Shown: one piece after another, positions 26,455 to 35,316 of the stretch
Layout: the number at the start of each line of letters is the position of its first letter
How positions within the stretch are numbered: the first letter of the stretch is position 1
Made by a program: the position numbers and the translations under genes
Assembly (NCBI RefSeq): GCF_000380105.1
Contig: NZ_KB904471.1
Location: forward strand, 19,388 to 83,387
From: Streptococcus orisratti DSM 15617
GTDB taxonomy: Bacteria > Bacillota > Bacilli > Lactobacillales > Streptococcaceae
DNA: 64,000 nucleotides
Direction of reading: 5' to 3'
The notes under the pieces: model-generated
What the model was told of the DNA's origin: nothing
What the model saw: the letters and a program-made list of their open reading frames with translations, nothing else
Database searches by the model: none

Positions 26455-27505
26455 TCAACTCTTTTGGTGCTAATGTTAAGACCTCACAACCAGTTTCAGT
26501 CACAACGAGGTCGTCTTCAATACGAACACCGTATTTACCATCCAAATAAATCCCTGGTTCGTCTGTCAATACCATTCCAGCCTCAATAGGCTCATCAGAA
26601 TAACCAAAATAAGGAATTTCATGGATATCAAGCCCAATCCCGTGACCAATTCCATGTGTAAAGTGGGCTCCATAACCCGCATCATTGATAACTTGACGTG
26701 GTACACGGTCATAGTCAATACGACTCATTCCTGCTTTTGCTGCTTCAATCAGAGCCTTATTGGCACGCAAGGCCACATCATAAATCTCACGCTCTTCATC
26801 ACTCGTCTGACCGATATGAATTGTTCGCGTCATATCACTAACATAATGATTATAGTAACACCCAAAATCCATCGTAAGAGTCTCTCCAGATTGGATAATC
26901 TTGTCACTTGCCACGCCATGAGGCATAGCAGAGCGTTCACCAGATGCAATGATAAAATCAAAAGAAGCACCTGAAGCACCTAGTTGACGCATGCGAGCAT
27001 CAAGAAAATTCATAACATCAAGTTCAGATGTTTTTCCTGGTTTGATAAAGTCAAGAACATCAAGAAAAGCACGGTCAGATATGGAACAAGCATGACGAAT
27101 CGTTTCAATTTCACCAGCATCTTTAATCATACGAATCTTTTCAATAAATTCAGTCATTGGAACTAAAGAACGTCCTACAAAAACTTTCTCTAATGTTTTA
27201 AAATAGTGATAAGAAACTTGGTCATCAAACCCAATTTTCACTAGCTGATCATCTGCTGTTAACTTAGCAATCTCAGCTAAGGCATCACGTGTTTCAATAA
27301 TATCAAAACCTTTAACAACGCCCTTAGCAATTAAAGTATATCGCGAATCCGTCAAAAACAAGCGTCGGTTCTTGCTAATAAAAACGGTCGCTTCTGTTCC
27401 CGAAAAACCAGTCAAATAATAAATATTTTTCAGATTAGTTACCAAAACTGCATCACAATCAGTCTTAGCCAATGCAGCCTCTAATTTTTGAACTCTATTT
27501 TCCAT
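26444..27505 (-). CDS. pepP: Xaa-Pro aminopeptidase, M24B family
   Basis: A 353-residue metallopeptidase removing the residue before proline from peptide N-termini. After the creatinase N-domain, the pita-bread catalytic domain shows its metal ligands: Asp in LTMDFGCYYNHYVSDMTRTI, His in HGIGHGIGLDIHE, and Glu in LTDEPGIY and VRIEDDLVV. The ATG at 27505 with AAAGGAG is preferred; an in-frame extension of 69 codons to 27712 has no family resemblance. A weak promoter TTTCCA-17-TAAACT (extended TGG) lies just upstream. PepP versus PepQ naming depends on the substrate. Confidence 0.92.
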   Translation of the reverse strand: MENRVQKLEAALAKTDCDAVLVTNLKNIYYLTGFSGTEATVFISKNRRLFLTDSRYTLIAKGVVKGFDIIETRDALAEIAKLTADDQLVKIGFDDQVSYHYFKTLEKVFVGRSLVPMTEFIEKIRMIKDAGEIETIRHACSISDRAFLDVLDFIKPGKTSELDVMNFLDARMRQLGASGASFDFIIASGERSAMPHGVASDKIIQSGETLTMDFGCYYNHYVSDMTRTIHIGQTSDEEREIYDVALRANKALIEAAKAGMSRIDYDRVPRQVINDAGYGAHFTHGIGHGIGLDIHEIPYFGYSDEPIEAGMVLTDEPGIYLDGKYGVRIEDDLVVTETGCEVLTLAPKELIVL

Positions 27506-27718
27506 GAAATACTCCTTTGTTTTCTTTCCTTTAAGTTTACCACGATTGCAAAAGATTGGAAAGGGAAAGTAATACTTTGTTTGTACTCGTTTTTCTCTCC
27601 TAAGGTTCATTAAATCCACACCTATTACATCAAATCCCATTTGCTCATCTAAATAGGCGTAGCCCTCTCTAGCTGTAACAAGGTAATACGACCCCTTCTG
27701 TCTCGTCTTCAATCAAAC

Positions 27719-28402
27719 CTATTTTTTAACTTTGATAATCAAAAAATCTGGCCGATGAAATAAATCCTCGTATTCAGGGTGTAGTTTCAGAATATCGTTA
27801 TCGGGTAGAGGTTCCATAATTTTTTCAATTTTGAATCCTGCATCAACAAACTAGACCACATCTCGCTCTCCCCTCTCTTCCATAGTTAGAAATATTCGCA
27901 CAAAGTTTCATCCCATTATCATTTTTGATCCATCTTTCTCCCTGTGAATGGCTTGTCACTAATGGATGTTCTTGTGAAAAGAGCAAATAGCCTCCATCTG
28001 TTAATAAGTGATAGATATCTTTAATTAGTTTCGGATAGGCTTCAACATAGTGAAAAGCTAATGAACTCACTACTATGTCGAATTTTTGATTTAAAGTTGC
28101 TAAATCCTCCATAGATAGATGGATATCGTCAATTTTGGGACTGTGATTTTCTATTTTAGCCACTTCTATCATTTTTTGTGATATATCCAAGCCGACTACT
28201 TTTTCAGCACCTATTTCTACAAACAGTTTACAGTGTTCACCAAAACCACACCCTAAGTCTAAAATCCTTTTTCCAACCATGTTTGGCAATATAGATAATA
28301 AGGCGGGAATTTCAATCAAGTATTAGCATTAACTTCTTTGTCTCTGATTGTCTTGTAACCCTCGAAAAATACTGGATTATCATATATATTTTATTTAGCC
28401 AT
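27719..28402 (-). pseudogene. Class I SAM-dependent methyltransferase pseudogene
   Basis: The frame begins at the ATG at 28402 as MAK-stop-NIYDNPVFFEGYK and later gives the SAM motif ILDLGCGFGEHCK and DGGYLLFSQEHPL, ending AGFKIEKIMEPLPDN and PDFLIIKVKK. It is broken four times: a stop at codon 4 (TAA), a one-base loss near 28319, a one-base gain in a G run near 27865, and a TAG where a Trp is expected just after. The central part is still open (27843-28319). The family methylates small molecules; the original substrate is unknown. Confidence 0.85.
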
Positions 28403-28466
28403 ACTGCTTCCTCACTTCTAATTTACTTCCCACTATTATATCAAATTCCTCACTTTGACATGTGAA

Positions 28467-28496
28467 AACCCTGACACCTATCATGGAATCAGGGTT
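28467..28496 (-). terminator. Terminator-like hairpin after the LtrA-like gene
   Basis: AACCCTGA pairs with TCAGGGTT around a 14-base loop, followed on the minus strand by TTCACA. The stem starts 6 nt after the stop; the U-run is poor. Confidence 0.55.
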
Positions 28497-28501
28497 AAAT
28501 A

Positions 28502-29650
28502 TCAAATAAAATAAATCTCATGCGGGTCTTGAGAGGCTTTGTGCTGTCTGAGATAGAAACGAATAAAGGTCAGCCAGATGAGAAAGATAACTGCGGTGGT
28601 GATGTAAACGACCATATGACTATAAGCTGCAAAGGCCAAACTTAGGATTAGACCCATCACAAAGAGTACAGCTGTTTTCACGAGGTAGTCTCTTGTCCAT
28701 TGGTAAGCTGGTTTGTTATAACTACCGTTTAACAGAACAGCTATTAAGAATAAGAAAACGCCTGTATAGAGGAAACTGACAGCAAACCAGTGATTGACCT
28801 CATGCTCTGCCAAAAAACTCAGTGACACGGTCATCATGAGAATACCTGTGAAAATCAGGTAATGACTGTAAATGAGACGCATGCCCAAAGTCTTTTTACT
28901 TTCATCGAGGGCATGGTCAAATTCACCAAAATAAAAGAGAAAAAGGAAGACAACTATAAGTAGATAGCAAACTGAATTGATACTAAAAGTTGCTGGCGTG
29001 AAGAAATTAGCCACTCCCATAATCATCTCCCCAAAGGTGATAATGACTAGAAGCGAAATTCGCTCCACTAAGTGTGGGAAATTGATAGGCACCTGATTCA
29101 TCTTCTTACTGAAAAAGAGAGGCATGACAAAGGAAATCAAGATAGCCGAAAAGTAAACCCATATAGCTATATCATAAGGCAGTAGAGCACTGAGAAAGAC
29201 TCCACCCGTTCGTGTTCCTAGAATATAAAAGAAGCCTTTGATCATCTCCTTATCTTCTGGATTGCTACTTGGCTGTCTGTACTGAACCCAATATTGCAGG
29301 AAAAGGGTAAAAGACAGGATACCAAGCACCCAAGCAAAGAAATAAAAGTTACTCTGCCAATGCAAGGTAAACATATTGGACAAAAGCATGAGCAGACCCA
29401 TATCTGCAAACATAACCATCATGTTAAAGAGAGAATTTCTCCCGTAACGGTTAGTAAACATAGTCTGCAACATCCAAGTATTAACCAAGACGAGTAGACA
29501 GGTCAAGAAAGTGACAAAGGCAGGCGGTGCTAACACTCCTCCTTGCAAATGGTGAATGAGACCTGTCGTTTTGGAAATAGCATAAACGAAAACCAAATCA
29601 TAGAAAAGCTCAGTGAATTCAACCCGCTTATGCTGAATCAGTGATGTCAT
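28502..29650 (-). CDS. LtrA-like multipass membrane protein
   Basis: A 382-residue membrane protein of the low-temperature-requirement A family. The family signature VEFTELFYDLVFVYAI lies near the N-terminus and PHLVERISLLVIITFGEMI in the middle, with about twelve hydrophobic segments in all. The ATG at 29650 with AAAGGA is preferred over one 57 nt upstream. LtrA was named from a cold-sensitive Listeria mutant, and the biochemical activity of the family is not settled. It is a single gene divergent from a GNAT in a decaying region. Confidence 0.85.
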   Translation of the reverse strand: MTSLIQHKRVEFTELFYDLVFVYAISKTTGLIHHLQGGVLAPPAFVTFLTCLLVLVNTWMLQTMFTNRYGRNSLFNMMVMFADMGLLMLLSNMFTLHWQSNFYFFAWVLGILSFTLFLQYWVQYRQPSSNPEDKEMIKGFFYILGTRTGGVFLSALLPYDIAIWVYFSAILISFVMPLFFSKKMNQVPINFPHLVERISLLVIITFGEMIMGVANFFTPATFSINSVCYLLIVVFLFLFYFGEFDHALDESKKTLGMRLIYSHYLIFTGILMMTVSLSFLAEHEVNHWFAVSFLYTGVFLFLIAVLLNGSYNKPAYQWTRDYLVKTAVLFVMGLILSLAFAAYSHMVVYITTAVIFLIWLTFIRFYLRQHKASQDPHEIYFI

Positions 29651-29800
29651 AACAATTCCTTTCAAAATATGATTTTCCCTAATGTTTGGGAAGACAAAAA
29701 CTAACACATACTATATCACAAAATTCCCAACAAAAACAAGTAAATACTTAACTACTGCTACGTAAGAGTACAGCCTTCACTACTGTCAAGTCACTTATGT

Positions 29801-29806
29801 TATAAT
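29801..29806 (+). promoter_or_regulatory. -10 box of the GNAT gene at 29825
   Basis: TATAAT with upstream TGT (extended -10), 18 nt before the ATG. AGGAGG lies between them. No clear -35. Confidence 0.6.
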
Positions 29807-29824
29807 GGCATTAGGAGGACGACT

Positions 29825-30316
29825 ATGAAACTTATTCCACTAGAAAAAGCTGACTGGAAAGCATTTATAGCTGATTGTCAGCGCTCTTTTTCTCTTGCTG
29901 TTAGTGAGGAAGATGTTGCTACTGAACTCATTCCCTCAACAGCTGACCTGTTGCAAAGTCTTGAGCACCCACAAGTACAAGCTTTCTATATCTATGATGG
30001 CGATACCTGCGTAGGTGGTGCTACTATCCAAATCACACCTAACCAGCACAACCATCTTGATTTCTTCTTTATTAAGACAGACTTCATTGGTCAAGGATAT
30101 GGTAGCCAAGCTTGGCGTACCATTGAGACAACCTTCCCAGAAACCAAGGTCTGGGAAACTGTTACTCCCTATTTTGAAAAGCGCAATATCGCCTTTTATC
30201 TCAAAAATTGTGGCTTCAAAATCGTTGATATCTTCCCCTTTGGAGATAATGTCAATGAGATGATGTTTCAATTTGAAAAAGTAATGCCACAAATTTCTAG
30301 AAAAAGTAAAAATTAG
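29825..30316 (+). CDS. GNAT-family N-acetyltransferase
   Basis: A 163-residue single-domain GNAT. The acetyl-CoA binding motif A is DFFFIKTDFIGQGYGSQAW (about 79-97), with later strand elements VTPYFEKRNIAFYLKNCGFK. The substrate is not predictable. AGGAGG precedes the ATG. It stands alone, divergent from the LtrA-like gene, with no obvious terminator. The frame is intact although the DNA after it is degraded. Confidence 0.85.
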   Translation: MKLIPLEKADWKAFIADCQRSFSLAVSEEDVATELIPSTADLLQSLEHPQVQAFYIYDGDTCVGGATIQITPNQHNHLDFFFIKTDFIGQGYGSQAWRTIETTFPETKVWETVTPYFEKRNIAFYLKNCGFKIVDIFPFGDNVNEMMFQFEKVMPQISRKSKN

Positions 30317-30988
30317 TATTTTACGAGCGAAGCAAGCACTAAACCAAGACTTTCCACTGTAATAAAATGCTCGAAGCTGGTGTGTTTCAGGCATTAGGAA
30401 GATTGGCAACTCTAGGCTAAAATCTTAGGTATGGTATTCCATGGATTTCTGAAATCATCCACTGAGTCATTTCACTTACCATCCGCTATCACCTGAGGAA
30501 AGTCTAAAAAGAGACGTTATCTTCAGTCTTAAGCTAGGACAATTTGTCATGGCCTTTTCTCCACTTAATCTATCAACCCCAGCAGGATCTTGCGTAACAG
30601 GCCCGACTTTAGCGCATGCTGTGTTATCAATAATGGGACACCATGTGCACAACATGCCACGCCTAGTGTCCAAGACGCATCAACGAGGTTAGCTTCCTTA
30701 ACCATCTTGGGATAAGCGTTAGTGGCTTTTATTACGATTTCAAGATATCCTAATACGGTCTCTCTGCTGTCTATTTGAATACGCTACGCCTGTTCTAAAA
30801 TGCGCTTCCATTCTGATATGATAAAAATTTCTTTTCCCAATCTTGACTATACCAAACAGAATTTTATCCAGATAAGTCCGCCATCTGAAAAAACAATTCA
30901 CATGCCATCCGCCAAGTGAGCTAAGTCATTGACTTAATTTGCAGAGCTAGGTCAGCCAGTGAAAATGATTTGCCTCTTCCACACTAAG
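30317..30988. other. Degraded non-coding stretch
   Basis: No intact gene is supported over about 670 bases. On the minus strand one frame stays open for some 60 codons, including ETVLGYLEIVIKATNAYPKM and VKEANLVDASWTLGVA, and an adjacent frame gives a 65-codon open stretch at 30476-30673. Both lack ribosome binding sites and are interrupted by stops. This looks like the remains of one or two lost genes. I do not recognise their family. Confidence 0.4.
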
Positions 30989-31150
30989 AACCTGTATTCA
31001 CAAGCGAAGTGCTTATAGATAAGAGGAGATAGTTTTTCGCTAATCAAGGTAGTTTTTTTGAGAGAATACCGACTGTATTTTGAAAAAAACTAACGATGAG
31101 TAGCTCAAAAACTAGCCTTAGATAGAAGTTCTGAACTGTGAACACAGGTT
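30989..31150. repeat. MITE-like element, copy 2 (uninterrupted)
   Basis: A 162 bp element with ends AACCTGTATTCACA and TGTGAACACAGGTT (one mismatch). It is longer than copy 1 because copy 1 has lost internal sequence, but the shared inner blocks are in the same order. It holds the intact CCTTAGAT that is split by the BOX-like element in copy 1. Confidence 0.75.
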
Positions 31151-31151
31151 C

Positions 31152-31257
31152 TATAGTCTTTTAGTTTGCTTTTAGTACTAGGCAACGAGCTGCAGGCAGT
31201 ACTGGAGTACGGCAAGGCGAGTTAACGAAGTAATAAAAGATAAACTAATTGACTATA
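31152..31257. repeat. 106 bp palindromic element, BOX-like
   Basis: The ends TATAGTC..TTAGTTT..CTTTTA and TAAAAG..AAACTAA..GACTATA are imperfect inverted repeats of about 26 bp. The centre contains TACGGCAAGGCGA, the sequence I recall as the conserved boxA primer site. It abuts copy 2 of the MITE-like element. Non-coding. Confidence 0.65.
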
Positions 31258-31416
31258 ATATCTTCAAAGCATAAGCAAAACCTTCATAAGCACAGTTGAC
31301 ATCATCAACTAACATCTAAATGAGTGATCACTACAGTTTCACCTTTATAGCTCTGCTATTTACAAAAGGATTATCTTGATTTTCATTAAATATTAGCCCT
31401 AGTTCAAGCTAATCGC

Positions 31417-31452
31417 AAAAAAAAGAGCTTGTACAAAGATGGTTCCAAACTC
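31417..31452 (-). terminator. Terminator of the Hsp70/J-protein operon
   Basis: Minus strand GAGTTTG pairs with CAAGCTC (one wobble) around a 14-base loop, followed by eight T, 26 nt after the stop at 31479. Confidence 0.8.
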
Positions 31453-31478
31453 CTCTTTTCATCGTATTTGTCCCACTT

Positions 31479-31958
31479 TCAGTTTACAAGATAAAGCTCG
31501 GTCCGTACTAACTGTCCCTTATGCGAGATAAATTCTTTTCTGATTTTGATCCGTTGTTCAATGGCATAGTTGTTAAAGTTCTCACGGCTAACGACAAATT
31601 CCTTATTTTTATCATCTGCAAAGACTTTGATGTAGAAAGTTTTCTGTGCATGTCTGTTAACATGAACACGTTTATTGATAACCATACCTGGAATAATCTT
31701 ATTCGTTTGGGTGTAAAAGCCTTTGACAAATAGTAGCTTTCGAATAAAGGAATAAGGAATCACCCAAATAAACATGGTAATCATAAAACTCAAAGCAATA
31801 TAAGCAAGAATTAGAAAGATAGCCCCCTTACTCTCCATAGCAATTTGGAGCAACCAATGAATAGCATCAGCAAAACAAGCAACTACAATACCAATAATTA
31901 TAGCTGTCACAAAACCACTTAGAAGATAATCCATATAAGCGATAACAAATTTTTTCAT
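31479..31958 (-). CDS. Small membrane protein of the Hsp70/J operon
   Basis: A 159-residue protein with two long hydrophobic segments, about residues 10-36 and 44-68, followed by a basic C-terminal domain of about 85 residues (GMVINKRVHVNRHAQKTFYI, ENFNNYAIEQRIKIRKEF) that is probably a small beta-rich domain. No catalytic motif is recognised. It starts 11 bp after the J-domain gene and ends at the operon terminator, so it is probably a partner of the chaperone pair. Its function is unknown. Confidence 0.75.
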   Translation of the reverse strand: MKKFVIAYMDYLLSGFVTAIIIGIVVACFADAIHWLLQIAMESKGAIFLILAYIALSFMITMFIWVIPYSFIRKLLFVKGFYTQTNKIIPGMVINKRVHVNRHAQKTFYIKVFADDKNKEFVVSRENFNNYAIEQRIKIRKEFISHKGQLVRTELYLVN

Positions 31959-31969
31959 AGCTACTCCTT

Positions 31970-33475
31970 TTAATTTACTGGTTTAACTGCAATCTGACCA
32001 TTAACAATAGTTATCACTGATGATGCAGTTAATTGATCTGTCCCTGTTATAGTTCCTCTGACTTGACCATCATCACTTAGAAGCTGCCAGGTCTTATCGT
32101 CTGTTGTCATAACAATAGCTTTTTCTCGTTTTCCATTTTCTTCAACGTCTAAAACCATCACATCTTTGGCATTCGGAATGGCTTGCTTATTGCCAGTTGC
32201 ACTATTTTCAATGGAATAAGTGTGAGTATCACTGTCATAAGTCACCGTGATGGTATCCGTTACAGTTTTGGGAATGGACTTTACAACCTCATCAATTGCT
32301 TCTCGTACTTTTTGAGTATCGCTGGATGGTACCGGAGTATAGCTGTAAGAAGAGCCGCTATTTGTTTTTAGGTCAGTCTTTGTGCTAGAAGACTGGACTC
32401 TCTGGTAATTACTAGGAGTCTTATTTGTTGAAGAAGATGAAGGAGTAAGCGTTGGCATAATCGCTATAAGCGCCCCAATTAATAAGAAAATAAGGCAAGT
32501 ATATTTAAAATATTTCCAATTTAGACTGCGATTTTCCTCTTTTGTTAAGGCGCCCTTACTTTTTCTTTGAAATTCCAACTCTTCTAGATAGGCTTCAAAA
32601 CCTGTCAAACCGCTTGATTTAGACAACATCAGCATAAACTGAACATTCTCTGGTCTGACTTGACTGTCACGCATATGAACTATCAAAATATCTGAAAAAG
32701 CTACTTTAAAATCTGGATCACTCAATAACTTTTCAGACTGTGCCATGTTCAATAACCGCCTGAAGAGTGACAAGGTCACTCCCTTCTCCAGAAGTGGATC
32801 AATCGTGTCCAGAAAATCATGAATTTTTTCATAAGTATTCTCTACACCCAACTGAAAAATGTCATCTCTACGCAATCCCATTGATTGACCTAGCCAGCTA
32901 TCATTATCTAACAAATTGATATTAATGAAGGGTTCAGCTCCATCATTCTTTGACCATGAGTTTGACTGGTCACCATCAATCGGTTGATTAATATCAGGTT
33001 TAACCGACTTCCGGTCAGTTTCAGCATTTGGCAAACCCATGTCACCAATATGGACATTCTTGTCGTTTTTAGATTCTGGATTTAGCTGACTACCATCAAT
33101 TGGAGCGTTAGTCTTAGATGTAACTGACTCAGACTCCTCATCTCCTCTAATCGTAGGCAAACTGTGACCAAATTGATCAAAGTCTAGCCTAGACTGGCCA
33201 ACTTCTGGCAACTCTAAATCGCCTAAATATCCCTGTCTAGTTGCTTCAGGCTGGCCTAACAGGCTATCCAAATCAGGCACTGCAGGCGCTTGCACTGCGT
33301 GCGCCACTTGTCGTTTTCGCCAAGCCATAGCCTCCTTATAGGCTTCTTGGATGCTTTGAAATTTTTCTGGAAATTCCTCAGGATGATATTGTCGGCTTTG
33401 TTGAGCGTAAGCTTGCTTGATTTTACGTAAATCGGTTGTCGGGTCAATCCCTAAAACACGCCAGAAATACTCCAC
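31970..33475 (-). CDS. Membrane-anchored J-domain protein with HPE motif
   Basis: A 501-residue protein. An N-terminal J-like domain (about 1-52, FWRVLGIDPTTDLRKIKQAY and FQSIQEAYKEAM) has His-Pro-Glu at 31-33 where classical J-domains have HPD. An acidic low-complexity region with a duplicated PIDG..SKND unit follows (about 127-137 and 167-178), then a helical domain (about 200-320), one transmembrane segment (about 325-343) and a Ser/Thr-rich plus beta-rich exported tail. The GTG at 33475 gives this frame. An ATG 10 nt upstream has better ribosome-site spacing but reads only 12 codons. The neighbour is an Hsp70, its likely partner. Confidence 0.8.
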   Translation of the reverse strand: MEYFWRVLGIDPTTDLRKIKQAYAQQSRQYHPEEFPEKFQSIQEAYKEAMAWRKRQVAHAVQAPAVPDLDSLLGQPEATRQGYLGDLELPEVGQSRLDFDQFGHSLPTIRGDEESESVTSKTNAPIDGSQLNPESKNDKNVHIGDMGLPNAETDRKSVKPDINQPIDGDQSNSWSKNDGAEPFININLLDNDSWLGQSMGLRRDDIFQLGVENTYEKIHDFLDTIDPLLEKGVTLSLFRRLLNMAQSEKLLSDPDFKVAFSDILIVHMRDSQVRPENVQFMLMLSKSSGLTGFEAYLEELEFQRKSKGALTKEENRSLNWKYFKYTCLIFLLIGALIAIMPTLTPSSSSTNKTPSNYQRVQSSSTKTDLKTNSGSSYSYTPVPSSDTQKVREAIDEVVKSIPKTVTDTITVTYDSDTHTYSIENSATGNKQAIPNAKDVMVLDVEENGKREKAIVMTTDDKTWQLLSDDGQVRGTITGTDQLTASSVITIVNGQIAVKPVN

Positions 33476-33537
33476 CTGTCATTAACCTCCTTTCCTTACT
33501 AAACTGTTCTTTTTTACTCTCCAAATTTTTGACTCAT

Positions 33538-35259
33538 TCAGTTATCATCGTCCAAGTCTCTGAAAATGTCCAAATCTTCCCCATAAACATAAGATTCCAA
33601 TTGCTCCAAGTAACGTTTAAAGACATAAAGGATTTCCTGTTTTTTCTTAATATTGTTAAAGGCAGTGTCATAGTCTCGTGAAAATTGAGCAATTTTTTCG
33701 ATGAATTTTGGTTGAATATGGTAAGGTAACTCTTGACAAATTCGCTCTGCTTTTTCCATCAAAGCCTCATAAACAGGCTCTGAGTTGAGATTGCTTGAAA
33801 TGGTCTTGATGCGATCCAAGTGACTGGATTTGCTTAGGCGTTCCATATTCTTGCCTCTACCCATCTGGTAAATGTAGTGCTCCTTGGTGGATAGTACATC
33901 AACTTCGACATAGAGTAGCGAATTGATATCATAAGAGAAAGTCACTTTGACAACTTCATGTTTTTGATGGTTGACAGGTACATCAATGGAAAATTCTCCC
34001 AATTTTAGGTTAGAATCTACATTGAAAGATTCCCCCTGATAAATATTAAACTGAACCTGAGATTGACCTAAATCGTGCGTTTGATAAAAAGCCGAGGCAC
34101 TGGCTGGCAGGACAGTATTTTTAGAGATGATTTTTGAAAATGCAACCTTTTGGAAATCCTCATTGAAAGAATCAACCCCCAACGAAAAAGGACAAATATC
34201 GGTCACGACGAGGTCTTTGACCTGTTCCTTACGCTCTTTGATAGCTAGATATGTTCCCAGACCACGCGCCACCAACTCGTCCATGTCTGCCACTTTCTTG
34301 ATGGGGATATTGAGGATATGCTTAAGGTATTGCTGAACCAGAGGCATCTGACTGGATCCTCCCACGAGGATAAAATAATCCAAGTCCTGTGCGGTGTAGC
34401 CACTTTCTTTGACTGCACGAGCAATAACCTTTTTCACGCGATGCAGGACTGGTTTGATGATTTCTCTGACATCATCCTGACTGTATTTTTTGAAATACAG
34501 TTCTTCCTTGACAACTAGGGAGATTGTGGCAGTTTCTTCATCTTGTAGTTTTAGTTTGCAACGCTCTGCTGCCAACAAAAGGCTAGACTGAACCGTCTTA
34601 TCCAGACTATCAAAGTCGAGTCCCTGAACCTGACAAAAATGCTCTGCAATGGCCTTGTCAAAATCGCTACCACCAAGAAAGTTATCGCCTGCAATAGCCG
34701 TAATGGAGATAACATTCTCAAAACAATCAACAACCGAAACGTCCAAGGTCCCACCGCCAAAGTCAAAGACGATGAAGAGCTCATAGGTGCCAAGTTCATG
34801 ACAAGCAATGGCCGCTGAGGAAGGTTCGTTAATTAGACGCTCAACCTTGATATTAAGTACCTCACCGATGGCCTTGGTTGCCTGCCGCTGGCGATCATTG
34901 AAGTAGGCTGGTACGCTGATGAGCACCTCATCCACTACTTCACCCAAGAAGGCCTCGGCATCAGCGATAAGCTGTTTAACAACTAAGGCTGATAAATCAA
35001 GTGCTGTAAAAACCTGGCCATCTAAGACAAAGCTATCATTAGTTCCCATAGAACGCTTAAAAAGCTGAGCTGTATTAGCACTGTCGGTAACCAAACGCTC
35101 CTTGGCTAACTTGCCAACAGTTAAGATATCTTTTGACACATGAACCACACTCGGTGTCAAAAATTCACCAAAACTATTGGGAATCAAGACCACTTCACCA
35201 TCTAGATAAGCAACAGCTAAGCTGTTTGTCGTTCCCAAATCAATACCAATCGTTGCCAT
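33538..35259 (-). CDS. Hsp70-family chaperone, HscC-like
   Basis: A 573-residue Hsp70 distinct from housekeeping DnaK. The nucleotide-binding domain is clear: [15 protein letters not shown] at the start, [30 protein letters not shown] and [18 protein letters not shown]. The substrate-binding domain from about 375 is divergent and the helical lid is short. The total length is near that of E. coli HscC. The ATG at 35259 with GGAGG 6 nt upstream is chosen; the longer open frame upstream is the remnant of an unrelated regulator. It heads an operon with the J-domain protein. Confidence 0.88.
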   Translation of the reverse strand: MATIGIDLGTTNSLAVAYLDGEVVLIPNSFGEFLTPSVVHVSKDILTVGKLAKERLVTDSANTAQLFKRSMGTNDSFVLDGQVFTALDLSALVVKQLIADAEAFLGEVVDEVLISVPAYFNDRQRQATKAIGEVLNIKVERLINEPSSAAIACHELGTYELFIVFDFGGGTLDVSVVDCFENVISITAIAGDNFLGGSDFDKAIAEHFCQVQGLDFDSLDKTVQSSLLLAAERCKLKLQDEETATISLVVKEELYFKKYSQDDVREIIKPVLHRVKKVIARAVKESGYTAQDLDYFILVGGSSQMPLVQQYLKHILNIPIKKVADMDELVARGLGTYLAIKERKEQVKDLVVTDICPFSLGVDSFNEDFQKVAFSKIISKNTVLPASASAFYQTHDLGQSQVQFNIYQGESFNVDSNLKLGEFSIDVPVNHQKHEVVKVTFSYDINSLLYVEVDVLSTKEHYIYQMGRGKNMERLSKSSHLDRIKTISSNLNSEPVYEALMEKAERICQELPYHIQPKFIEKIAQFSRDYDTAFNNIKKKQEILYVFKRYLEQLESYVYGEDLDIFRDLDDDN

Positions 35260-35286
35260 CATCAGCCTCCAAAAACAATTTTGTTT

Positions 35287-35292
35287 ATTATA
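35287..35292 (-). promoter_or_regulatory. -10 box of the Hsp70/J operon
   Basis: Minus strand TATAAT with upstream TGT (extended -10), 27 nt before the Hsp70 ATG. The -35 is weak. No heat-shock CIRCE repeat is seen nearby. Confidence 0.65.
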
Positions 35293-35316
35293 ACATAATG
35301 AGGAAGCAAGGTAAAA

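Noticed and set aside
27506..27712. N-terminal extension of PepP by 69 residues
   Set aside because: The extension has no family similarity and the ATG at 27505 has a clear ribosome site; the upstream part overlaps the promoter region and the space after the methyltransferase pseudogene.
29936..30409. A 157-codon minus-strand open frame opposite the GNAT gene
   Set aside because: The plus-strand GNAT has motifs and a ribosome site; the antisense frame has neither.
30476..30673. A 65-codon minus-strand protein
   Set aside because: No ribosome site, odd composition and surrounding stops; treated as part of degraded DNA.
25331..31478. CRISPR array or insertion sequence in the repeat-rich region
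   Set aside because: The repeats are long, few and not regularly spaced, and no transposase or cas gene is present.
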